Below, piece by piece: positions 55,886 to 64,000 of a stretch of 64,000 bases of DNA (positions are counted from its first letter, which is position 1; every line of letters begins with the position of its first letter). Origin of the DNA: a bacterium (lineage in GTDB: Bacteria; Pseudomonadota; Alphaproteobacteria; Rhizobiales; Aestuariivirgaceae); assembly GCA_022842165.1 (NCBI GenBank), contig JALHQC010000010.1, forward strand, positions 42,413-106,412, read 5' to 3'. The position numbers and the translations under genes were made by a program. A model generated the notes under the pieces. It searched no databases. It was not told the DNA's origin and worked only from the letters and a program-made list of their open reading frames with translations.

Positions 55886-58849
55886 ATGGGCAGCAAGATG
55901 CTCATCGATGCAAGCCACCAGGAAGAGACCCGCGTGGTCGTCCTCAAGGGTAACCGCATCGAGGAATTCGACTTCGAAAGCGCCGCACGCCGCCAGCTGA
56001 AGGGCAATATCTACCTCGCCAAGGTGACGCGCGTCGAGCCGTCGCTGCAGGCGGCCTTCATCGAATATGGCGGCAACCGCCATGGCTTTCTGGCGTTCGC
56101 GGAAATCCACCCCGACTATTACCAGATCCCGCTGGCCGACCGCATGGCCCTGCTGGCGGACGAGGAAGAAGAACACGCCCGCGAGCGCGAGCGTGACGAC
56201 GAGGACCATGGCAACGGCCATGGTGGCCGCCAGCCGTCCGGCCGGGGCGGACGCCGCCGCGGCGGCGAGGGCCGTTCTGGCGGTGACGCCGAAGCCCGGA
56301 ACAATGATCACGCCTCCGACGAACATTCGTCCGACGACCATCAGGACGAACATGGCGAGCACGATCACGACGGCGATCATGACGAGGGTAGCGAGCATGG
56401 CGTCAGCAGTGCCGAATACCACGTCGAGGATGAAGACGGCGCCGAGGCTCCGGAAGAGAATTCCGGGGACAATGGCGCCGACGACGCTTCCGAAACTGGC
56501 GGCAGCGATGACGATGACGATGGCGGCGAGAACGGAAACGGCTCGTCGCGCGCCCAGCCGATGATCATCACCCATGACGATCCGTCGATTTCGGAAGATC
56601 CCGAGGGCGATGGCGGCAATCCGGAGCGCGATGCCGACGACAACGGCGCAGGCGAGCACCAGGCCGAAGCTCATGATGACGAAGACGATCAAGACGACGA
56701 CGGCGATGCCGACTCGCCGGTGGAGGCCAGCGCACCGGTGCCTACCATCGATCGCGGCATGCCAGGCGAGCTTGGCAACGGCGTAGAGGAACTCTCGGAA
56801 GACCCGGAGGCCCAGAAGGTCGAATCGATCGGCGCCGAGGATGCGCTCGAGGAAGTGCCGCAGCGCCGCCGCAAGACGCCGCGCCGCCAGTACAAGATCC
56901 AGGAAGTGATCAAGCGCCGCCAGGTGATCCTGGTGCAGGTCGTCAAGGAAGAGCGCGGCAACAAGGGTGCAGCACTCACCACCTATCTTTCGCTCGCCGG
57001 GCGTTATTGCGTGCTGATGCCCAACACCGCGCGCGGCGGCGGCATCTCGCGCAAGATCACCGACTCGGGCGATCGCCGCCGGCTGAAGGAAGTGGCGCGC
57101 GAAATCGAAGTGCCGCAGGGCATGGGCCTGATCGTCCGCACGGCAGGCGCCCAGCGCACCAAGACCGAGATCAAGCGCGACTATGACTATCTGCTCCGCC
57201 TGTGGGAAAGCGTGCGCGACCTGACGCTGAAGAGCCAGGCCCCGGCGCTGGTCTATGAGGAAGGCAGCCTTGTGAAGCGCGCCATCCGCGACCTTTACAC
57301 GAAGGATGTGGACGAGGTCGTGGTCGAAGGCGATGCCGCATACCGTGAAGCAAAAGACTTCATGAAGATGCTGATGCCGAGCCACGCGAAGAACGTGAAG
57401 CCCTACAAGGACACGCGGCCGCTGTTCTCGCGCTATCAGGCGGAGAGCCAGCTCGACGGACTTTATTCGCCGACCGTTACCCTGCCCTCCGGCGGCTATA
57501 TGGTCATCAACCAGACGGAAGCGCTGGTATCGGTCGACATCAACTCCGGCAAGTCGACGCGCGAACACAATATCGAGGACACGGCACTTCGCACCAACCT
57601 CGAGGCGGCCGATGAAATCGCCCGGCAGCTCAGGCTCCGCGACCTTGCGGGCCTCGTCGTCATCGACTTCATCGACATGGAGGAGAAGCGCAACAACCGC
57701 AACGTCGAGCGCCGCCTGAAGGATGCGCTGAAGAACGACCGGGCGCGCATCCAGGTCGGGCACATCTCGCATTTCGGCCTGCTCGAAATGTCGCGCCAGC
57801 GGTTGCGGCCGGGTCTTCTCGAAGGCTCGTCGCGCACCTGTCCGCATTGCGAGGGGCGCGGCATCGTACGCTCGATCTCGTCATGCGGGCTTTCCGTGCT
57901 GCGGGCGATCGAGGAGCATCTGATCGCACGCAAGCCCGAGAACCTCACCGTCAAGTGCACGCGCGAGATCGCCTTCTACATCCTGAACGAAAAGCGCGAC
58001 AATCTGCTGACCATCGAGACGACCTACGGCATCTCGGTGTTCATCATCCCCAGCGACGAGCTCAAGGGTTCGCAGGCGGTGATCGAACGGGCGCCCGAGC
58101 GCAACATTCCGCCGCGCAAGGTGCTGGCCGCGCCGGTGCGGATCGACTCGGCCTTCGAAGACGAGGACGAGGACGATGACGCCGTTGAAGCCGAAGCCGC
58201 CGAGGCGGCGGAAGCGGACGCGAGCGAGGATGACGACGGCGACGAGGATGCCGACGGCCAGCAGGAAGGTGCCGGCGAGCGTCAGCTGCAGAATGGCGAC
58301 AGGCAGGACGGCGGCAAGAAGCGCCGCCGCCGCCGCGGGCGCCGCGGTGGCCGTGGCCGTGATGACATGCAGCAGGCAGGCGCTGGCGGCGCTGAAAGCG
58401 ACGTTCCGGGACTGGGCGACCAGCCTTCCCTCGATGCCGGGTTTGCGCCGGGCGGCGGGGACGGCCAGCAAGAGGCACCGGCCGAATCCGCCGAAGGATC
58501 CGCCGAGCCGGTTGAAGCAGCCGATGGAGAAACCAGAGAGACGGGCCGCGGCGGCAGGCAGCGGCGCGACCGCTGGGGCCGTAACCGCGACCGCAATCGC
58601 GGCGAAGGCCGTGACCGCTCGGGCGCCGATACAGCAAGGGCGGACACCGCAGACTCGTCTGAGACGATAGCGGCAACACCTGAACAGCCGTCATCTCCCG
58701 AACCTGCGCCAGCGCCCAGGCCGGCGCCCGCAGTTGCTCCCGCCGTCGCGGAAATACCTGCGGAGCCGGTACGCAAGTGGCAGCCGCCCGCCCCCACCGT
58801 TGCGGCGGAAGCCGTTGAACGCAAGAGCGGCTGGTGGAGCAAGCGCTAG
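55886..58849 (+). CDS. rne: Ribonuclease E
   Basis: S1 domain start (GNIYLAKVTRVEPSLQAAFIEYGGNRHGFLAFAEI), catalytic DIA/MVDINSGKS-type VSVDINSGKSTREHN, zinc link CPHCEGRG, C-terminal acidic/arginine-rich tail. Confidence 0.96.
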   Translation: MGSKMLIDASHQEETRVVVLKGNRIEEFDFESAARRQLKGNIYLAKVTRVEPSLQAAFIEYGGNRHGFLAFAEIHPDYYQIPLADRMALLADEEEEHARERERDDEDHGNGHGGRQPSGRGGRRRGGEGRSGGDAEARNNDHASDEHSSDDHQDEHGEHDHDGDHDEGSEHGVSSAEYHVEDEDGAEAPEENSGDNGADDASETGGSDDDDDGGENGNGSSRAQPMIITHDDPSISEDPEGDGGNPERDADDNGAGEHQAEAHDDEDDQDDDGDADSPVEASAPVPTIDRGMPGELGNGVEELSEDPEAQKVESIGAEDALEEVPQRRRKTPRRQYKIQEVIKRRQVILVQVVKEERGNKGAALTTYLSLAGRYCVLMPNTARGGGISRKITDSGDRRRLKEVAREIEVPQGMGLIVRTAGAQRTKTEIKRDYDYLLRLWESVRDLTLKSQAPALVYEEGSLVKRAIRDLYTKDVDEVVVEGDAAYREAKDFMKMLMPSHAKNVKPYKDTRPLFSRYQAESQLDGLYSPTVTLPSGGYMVINQTEALVSVDINSGKSTREHNIEDTALRTNLEAADEIARQLRLRDLAGLVVIDFIDMEEKRNNRNVERRLKDALKNDRARIQVGHISHFGLLEMSRQRLRPGLLEGSSRTCPHCEGRGIVRSISSCGLSVLRAIEEHLIARKPENLTVKCTREIAFYILNEKRDNLLTIETTYGISVFIIPSDELKGSQAVIERAPERNIPPRKVLAAPVRIDSAFEDEDEDDDAVEAEAAEAAEADASEDDDGDEDADGQQEGAGERQLQNGDRQDGGKKRRRRRGRRGGRGRDDMQQAGAGGAESDVPGLGDQPSLDAGFAPGGGDGQQEAPAESAEGSAEPVEAADGETRETGRGGRQRRDRWGRNRDRNRGEGRDRSGADTARADTADSSETIAATPEQPSSPEPAPAPRPAPAVAPAVAEIPAEPVRKWQPPAPTVAAEAVERKSGWWSKR

Positions 58850-58885
58850 GCCTCAAACTCGCCTCAATCTCCACCGATTGAGCGG

Positions 58886-60283
58886 GTGAGAGGCCAGGAC
58901 ATGTTTGCAGGAGTTTCAGTGTTGCGCCGTTTTGTTGTGATTGCCGTGGCGATCGCGATGGCGTTCACGAGCGTCGCTCCGGCATTTTCGCAGGCCAAAC
59001 GATCGGCCCCCCGGTTGATCCGCGATGCGGAGATCGAGGGGCTGATGCGGCTCTACACCAGGCCGATCTTCAAGGCCGCGGGCATCAACCCGAAATCGGT
59101 GCGGGTCTATCTCATCAATGATTCGCGCATCAATGCCTTCGTCAGCGGCGGGCAACGGATCTTCATTCACACTGGTCTCCTCACCCAGGCGAAGACGCCG
59201 AACGAGGTGATCGGCGTACTGGCGCACGAGACGGGGCATATCGCCGGCGGGCACCTTGCCCGCATGGGCGTCGAACTCGACCGGGCCAGCGTTACCTCGA
59301 TCATCGGCATGCTCGTCGGCATCGCAGCAGCGGCGGGCGGCGCCATTGCCGGCAACAGCGAGGCCGCCAAGGCCGGCAGCGGCGTGATGGCGGGGTCGCA
59401 AGGCCTCGCGCAGCGCAATTTCTTCGCATATCAGCGGTCGATGGAGGCTTCCGCCGACCAGGCGGCGCTCAAATATCTGTCCGCCACCGGACAATCGGCG
59501 AAGGGCATGATCACGCTGTTCGACAAGCTTGCCAACGAGTCGATCGCCTCGCTGCGCAATGTCGATCCCTATGCCATGTCGCATCCGATGCCGTTCGAAC
59601 GCATCCGCAACCTCGAGAACACGGCGCGGAAATCGCCTTACTTCGACAGGAAGGACCCGCCGGAACTGATGCTGAGGCACGAGTTGGCGCAAGCGAAGCT
59701 GCTGGGCTTTCTGGGCAACTCGCAGGCGGTGATGCAGCGCTACCCATCCTCGGATTCCTCGCTTCCCGCCCGCTATGCCCGCGCCATCGCGCTGTTCCGG
59801 CGCGGCGACATCGCCAATGCCCTGCCCGTCATCAACAGCCTGGTGAAGGACCTGCCCCAGAACCCCTATTTCTGGGAGTTGAAGGGACAGGCGCTGCTCG
59901 AGAACGGCCGCGCCGCGGAAGCCGTGGCGCCGCTGCAGGAAGCATTGCGGCTGCTGCCGAACAATGGCCTCATCCAGCAGATGACGGCGCAGGCCTTGAT
60001 CGACACCGAGAGCAAGGCCAATGCGCAGAAGGCCCTCAAGCTCCTGCGGCAGGCCCAGAGATCGGAAGCAAGCGACCCTTCGCTGCACCGCGCGATGGCG
60101 CGGGCCTATGGCCTCACTGGCGACGTGGCGCGGGCCGAGCTTTCCACCGCCGAGGCGGCACTCCTCATGGGCGACAAGAAGCTGGCGACCGGCAAGGCGA
60201 AATCCGCCCAGGCCCGGTTCAAGACCGGAACGCCGGAATGGACGCGCGCTAACGATATTTTGACTTTCGCCACGCGCGATTGA
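58886..60283 (+). CDS. M48-family metalloprotease with TPR domain (BepA-like)
   Basis: HETGHIAGGHLARMG (HExxH), ASADQAALKYL, TPR-like C-terminus. Confidence 0.92.
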   Translation: MRGQDMFAGVSVLRRFVVIAVAIAMAFTSVAPAFSQAKRSAPRLIRDAEIEGLMRLYTRPIFKAAGINPKSVRVYLINDSRINAFVSGGQRIFIHTGLLTQAKTPNEVIGVLAHETGHIAGGHLARMGVELDRASVTSIIGMLVGIAAAAGGAIAGNSEAAKAGSGVMAGSQGLAQRNFFAYQRSMEASADQAALKYLSATGQSAKGMITLFDKLANESIASLRNVDPYAMSHPMPFERIRNLENTARKSPYFDRKDPPELMLRHELAQAKLLGFLGNSQAVMQRYPSSDSSLPARYARAIALFRRGDIANALPVINSLVKDLPQNPYFWELKGQALLENGRAAEAVAPLQEALRLLPNNGLIQQMTAQALIDTESKANAQKALKLLRQAQRSEASDPSLHRAMARAYGLTGDVARAELSTAEAALLMGDKKLATGKAKSAQARFKTGTPEWTRANDILTFATRD

Positions 60284-60340
60284 ATGGACGGCAGGTCCGC
60301 TTTCCGGCAATCTTTGAGAGAATTGATAAGGATCTCCTCC

Positions 60341-61099
60341 ATGACCATCCGTCTGCGTTCCATGCTATTCGCGTCGGCGTTGCTGCTGATACCGCTTCCG
60401 GCCATTGCCGAGGCGAACTTCAACGATGCGCAAAAGGCCGAGATCGGTGAGATCGTCCGGGAATATCTGCTGCAGAATCCCGAGATCCTGCTCGAAGTCA
60501 GTCAGGAACTGGAAAACCGCCAGAAGCAGGCCGAGGCCGACAAGCGCAAGACGGCGCTGGCAGCCAATGCCAAGGAACTGTTCCACTCGCCCGACGATCT
60601 GGTGGCCGGCAATCCCAATGGCGACGTGACAATGGTCGAGTTCTTCGATTATAACTGCGGGTGGTGCAAGAAGGGCCTGCCCGAGGTTCTGAGCCTCGTT
60701 GAATCCGACAAGAACCTGAAAATCGTGATGAAGGAATTCCCGATCTTCGGCGGTGATTCCGACTATGCGGCCATGGCGGCGCTCGCCTCCAAGAAGCAGG
60801 GCAAGTATTGGGAGTTCCATGTGGCGCTTCTCGGCCACGAGGGCAAGGTGACGCGCGAAAGCGTCGACGAGATCGCCAAGGCCCAGGGCCTCGACCTCGA
60901 CAAGCTGAAAGCCGACATGCAGGCGCCGGACGTCGCCGAGGTGCTGGCACGGAACCACAAGTTGGCGGAAGCCCTCGCCATCAGCGGCACGCCGGCCTTC
61001 ATCATCGATACCAACGTCATTCCGGGCTACCTGCCCGCCGACGGCCTGACGAAGGCGATCGCCGCCGTGCGTGACGATGGCGGCTGCAAGCTCTGTTGA
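60341..61099 (+). CDS. DsbA-family thiol:disulfide oxidoreductase (periplasmic)
   Basis: Signal peptide; DYNCGWCKKGLPEV active site; GTPAFIIDTNVIPG. Confidence 0.93.
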   Translation: MTIRLRSMLFASALLLIPLPAIAEANFNDAQKAEIGEIVREYLLQNPEILLEVSQELENRQKQAEADKRKTALAANAKELFHSPDDLVAGNPNGDVTMVEFFDYNCGWCKKGLPEVLSLVESDKNLKIVMKEFPIFGGDSDYAAMAALASKKQGKYWEFHVALLGHEGKVTRESVDEIAKAQGLDLDKLKADMQAPDVAEVLARNHKLAEALAISGTPAFIIDTNVIPGYLPADGLTKAIAAVRDDGGCKLC

Positions 61100-61175
61100 G
61101 GATAAAGGCTCGGCGCTTCCAACTGCTGCGGGGACCGCCTATAAGCGGTGAAACCCCGGGAGTCGCACCCACCTG

Positions 61176-61625
61176 ATGAAGCCCATTTTCGTACTGAACG
61201 GTCCGAACCTGAACATGCTCGGCCTGAGGGAGCCCGCGATCTACGGGTCGGACACGCTGAAAGATGTCGAAACCCGTTGCGCCGCGCAGGCCAAGGCATT
61301 GGGATTCGGCACCGTGTTCCGCCAGAGCAACATCGAGGGCGAACTCGTGAACTGGATTCACGAGGCGCGGACCGCCTCCTCCGGCATCGCCATCAACGCC
61401 GGTGCCTATACGCATACTTCTGTTGCGCTTCATGATGCGCTGAAGGCGGCAGACGTTCCTGCCGTCGAAGTGCATCTGTCCAATGTTCACAAACGCGAGG
61501 CCTTCCGCCATCACAGCTTCATCGCGCCCGCGGTGAACGGCGTGATCTGCGGCTTCGGCGTCAACAGCTACGAACTCGCCATCACGGCGCTTGCCAACAT
61601 CATCACCGCAAAAGAGAAGGGTTGA
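61176..61625 (+). CDS. aroQ: 3-dehydroquinate dehydratase, type II
   Basis: LNGPNLNMLGLREPAIYG, INAGAYTHTSVAL, EVHLSNVHKREAFRHHS. Confidence 0.97.
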   Translation: MKPIFVLNGPNLNMLGLREPAIYGSDTLKDVETRCAAQAKALGFGTVFRQSNIEGELVNWIHEARTASSGIAINAGAYTHTSVALHDALKAADVPAVEVHLSNVHKREAFRHHSFIAPAVNGVICGFGVNSYELAITALANIITAKEKG

Positions 61626-61629
61626 TCGA

Positions 61630-62157
61630 ATGCCCCCAAAGAAGAAACCTGCCGCAGCCACTGTTGCCGCAAGCAAACCGGCACCCAAGGGCGATGCCGA
61701 CCTCGAGCTGATTTCGAGCCTTGCGGAGATCCTCAACAAGACGGGCCTCACCGAGATCGAACTGGACCGGCGGGGCACGAAGTTCCGCGTCGCGAAGACA
61801 GTTACCGCCGTCACCACGATGCAGGCGCCGCCGCCGCCGGCGGTTCACAGCCATGTGCATGTGGCGCCCGCCGATGTCGGCTCCAGCGGCCCCGGGGCCG
61901 CCAAGCCCGCCGGTGGCGATCATCCGGGCACTGTGAAATCGCCGATGGTTGGAACGGTCTATCTGGCGCCAACGCCGGGCTCGCCCAATTTCGTCGACGT
62001 CGGCGCGATGGTGAAGGAAGGCCAGACGCTTCTCATCATCGAAGCCATGAAGACGATGAACCAGATCCATGCGCCGCGTTCGGGCAAGATTACCCATGTC
62101 TTCGTCGAGAACGGCCATCCGGTCGAATACGGCGAAGCCCTCGTGGCGATCGAGTAG
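61630..62157 (+). CDS. accB: Acetyl-CoA carboxylase biotin carboxyl carrier protein
   Basis: VKSPMVGTVYLAPTPGSPNFVDVG...EAMKTMNQIHA biotinylation motif. Confidence 0.96.
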   Translation: MPPKKKPAAATVAASKPAPKGDADLELISSLAEILNKTGLTEIELDRRGTKFRVAKTVTAVTTMQAPPPPAVHSHVHVAPADVGSSGPGAAKPAGGDHPGTVKSPMVGTVYLAPTPGSPNFVDVGAMVKEGQTLLIIEAMKTMNQIHAPRSGKITHVFVENGHPVEYGEALVAIE

Positions 62158-62160
62158 ATC

Positions 62161-63504
62161 ATGTTCGACAAGGTCCTCATTGCCAACCGGGGCGAAATCG
62201 CGTTGCGCGTGCTGCGCGCCTGCCGCGAACTCGGCATCCAGACGGTGGCCGTCCATTCGACCGCAGACGCGGACGCCATGCACGTGCGGCTTGCGGATGA
62301 GAGCGTGTGCATCGGCCCGCCGCCGGCGCGCGACAGCTACCTCAACATTCCGGCAATCGTCGCGGCTTGCGAGATCACCGGCGCCGAGGCCGTGCACCCG
62401 GGCTATGGCTTTCTTTCCGAGAATGCGCGCTTTGCCGATATCCTGACCGAGCATGGCCTGAAGTTCATCGGGCCCTCGGCGGAGCATATCCGCATCATGG
62501 GCGACAAGATCACGGCAAAGCTGACTGCCAAGGAGCTGGGCATTCCCGTGGTCCCGGGTTCGGAAGGCGGCATCAACGATCTGGCCGAGGGAAAGCGCGT
62601 GGCACGCGACATCGGCTATCCCGTCATTATCAAGGCGACCGCCGGTGGCGGCGGGCGCGGCATGAAGGTTGCCCGCACCGAGGCTGACCTCGAGATCGCG
62701 ATGAGCACGGCGCAATCGGAAGCCAAGGCCGCCTTCGGCAATGGCGATGTCTATATCGAGAAATATCTGGAAAAGCCCCGGCACATCGAGATCCAGGTGC
62801 TGGGCGACGGCAAGGGACGCGCGGTACATCTGGGTGAGCGGGACTGCTCGCTGCAACGCCGTCACCAGAAGATCTGGGAGGAAGCACATTCACCTGCACT
62901 CAACGCGCATCAGCGCGACGAGATCGGCAGCCGTGTGGCCAAGGCGATGGAAAAGCTCGGCTACGAAGGCGTTGGCACCATCGAGTTCCTCTACGAGAAT
63001 GGCGAGTTCTTTTTCATCGAGATGAACACCCGCCTGCAGGTTGAGCATCCCGTGACCGAAGCGATTACCGGGCTCGACCTCGTCCAGGAGCAGTTGCGCG
63101 TCGCGGCGGGCGGTGACCTGGCCTACACCCAGGACGAGATCACGTTTTCCGGCCATGCCATCGAGTGCCGGATCAATGCGGAAAACCCGACGACGTTCGC
63201 CCCCTCGCCCGGCCTCGTCAATGCTGTCCATTTTCCGGGCGGGCTTGGCTGCCGCGTCGATTCTGCACTTTATGCCGGCTACCGTATTCCGCCCTATTAC
63301 GACAGCCTCATCGGCAAGCTGATCGTCTCCGGCAAGACGCGCACCGAATGCATGATGCGCCTCCGCCGGGCGTTGAGCGAGTTTGTGATCGAAGGCATCG
63401 AAACCACCATTCCGTTGTTCCAGCAGCTTCTGGCCGAGCCCGACATCATCGACGGGCACTATGACATCCACTGGCTGGAGCACTATCTCGCCCGTCAGGC
63501 GTGA
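62161..63504 (+). CDS. accC: Acetyl-CoA carboxylase biotin carboxylase
   Basis: [64 protein letters not shown]. Confidence 0.98.
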   Translation: MFDKVLIANRGEIALRVLRACRELGIQTVAVHSTADADAMHVRLADESVCIGPPPARDSYLNIPAIVAACEITGAEAVHPGYGFLSENARFADILTEHGLKFIGPSAEHIRIMGDKITAKLTAKELGIPVVPGSEGGINDLAEGKRVARDIGYPVIIKATAGGGGRGMKVARTEADLEIAMSTAQSEAKAAFGNGDVYIEKYLEKPRHIEIQVLGDGKGRAVHLGERDCSLQRRHQKIWEEAHSPALNAHQRDEIGSRVAKAMEKLGYEGVGTIEFLYENGEFFFIEMNTRLQVEHPVTEAITGLDLVQEQLRVAAGGDLAYTQDEITFSGHAIECRINAENPTTFAPSPGLVNAVHFPGGLGCRVDSALYAGYRIPPYYDSLIGKLIVSGKTRTECMMRLRRALSEFVIEGIETTIPLFQQLLAEPDIIDGHYDIHWLEHYLARQA

Positions 63505-64000
63505 TGAGCACGATCACCCCGCAAATCCTGCTGCGCGCCTATGCGGCGGGGATTTTTCCGATGGCGGAGAGTGCGGAAGATAATGCGCTGTATTGGGTGG
63601 AGCCGGAAGAACGCGGCATCATTCCGCTGGACGGGCTGAAAGTTTCGTATTCGCTGCGCAAGGCCGTGCGAAAGCGCCTGTTCGATGTGCGGATCGACAC
63701 GGATTTTGCAGGTGTGATCGGTGAATGCGCGGCCAAGACCGCCGACCGCAAATCGACCTGGATCAACAACCGCATCCGCTCGCTCTATATCCAGCTGCAC
63801 AAGATCGGCTGTTGCCACAGCGTCGAGTGCTGGCAGGACGGCAGGCTGGTGGGCGGGCTGTATGGCGTGCGGATCGGCGCGGTGTTTTTCGGCGAAAGCA
63901 TGTTCTCGCGGGTGACGGATGCCAGCAAGGTGGCGCTCGTCCATCTTGTGGCGCGTCTGAACTTCGGCGGTTTCAAGCTGCTCGACGCGCAGTTCGTCAA
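63504..64000 (+). CDS. aat: Leucyl/phenylalanyl-tRNA--protein transferase, truncated by window end (not in the supplied ORF track)
   Basis: Open frame from ATG 63504 (TGATG overlap with accC): [34 protein letters not shown]...[38 protein letters not shown]. Confidence 0.95.
   Translation, partial: MSTITPQILLRAYAAGIFPMAESAEDNALYWVEPEERGIIPLDGLKVSYSLRKAVRKRLFDVRIDTDFAGVIGECAAKTADRKSTWINNRIRSLYIQLHKIGCCHSVECWQDGRLVGGLYGVRIGAVFFGESMFSRVTDASKVALVHLVARLNFGGFKLLDAQFV

Noticed and set aside
55649-57847. 732-aa antisense ORF opposite rne
   Set aside because: Shadow ORF in high-GC, low-complexity coding sequence; its hydrophobic V/I/A runs are the complement of the Asp/Gly/His codons of the RNase E insertion.
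58158-58700. GCC/CGC-rich repeats in the rne 3' end as a possible repeat array
   Set aside because: Explained by Arg/Ala/Glu/Gly codons of the disordered RNase E tail; no regular period of a CRISPR or VNTR.

Overview
This 64-kb, GC-rich window looks like an alphaproteobacterial (probably Rhizobiales/Hyphomicrobiales) chromosome. I found no phage, transposase, CRISPR, rRNA or tRNA.

(1) ~1-3.8 kb, + strand: end of a 2-oxoacid dehydrogenase E1-beta, its E2, a CobW/COG0523 GTPase and a 3-hydroxyisobutyrate-dehydrogenase-like protein.

(2) 3.8-22.5 kb, all - strand: a redox-heavy catabolic island with one RbsA/RbsC-type ABC importer, two paralogous binding proteins, three zinc-type MDR dehydrogenases, several SDRs, AKR, Gfo/Idh and PanE-like enzymes, a VOC protein, an ABM monooxygenase and an M24-fold protein. 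It has no recognisable regulator, kinase, dehydratase or aldolase.

(3) 22.8-27.5 kb: GT39-like membrane protein, DbpA-type DEAD-box helicase, a tiny Q/N/G/R-rich disordered protein and a cytochrome c.

(4) 27.6-34.7 kb: an iscR-iscS-sufBCDS-sufT-sufA operon with a readable promoter carrying an Irr/ICE-like palindrome and an internal REP-like twin hairpin.

(5) 34.9-64 kb: mostly housekeeping genes (anmK, tyrS, AsmA/YhdP-like, bactofilin, Kv-like channel with zinc ribbon, Sel1 protein, dapB, gpmA, orphan Rieske oxygenase, prfB with intact +1 programmed frameshift, PBP1A, amidase, rne with a large acidic S1 insertion, M48-TPR protease, DsbA-like, aroQ, accB, accC, aat).

The best candidates for something new are the redox island with its M24-fold protein (second metal-ligand Asp replaced by Cys), the Q/N-rich small protein with its upstream dyad, and the suf promoter architecture. 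All calls come from reading motifs and translations by eye; no database search was run.
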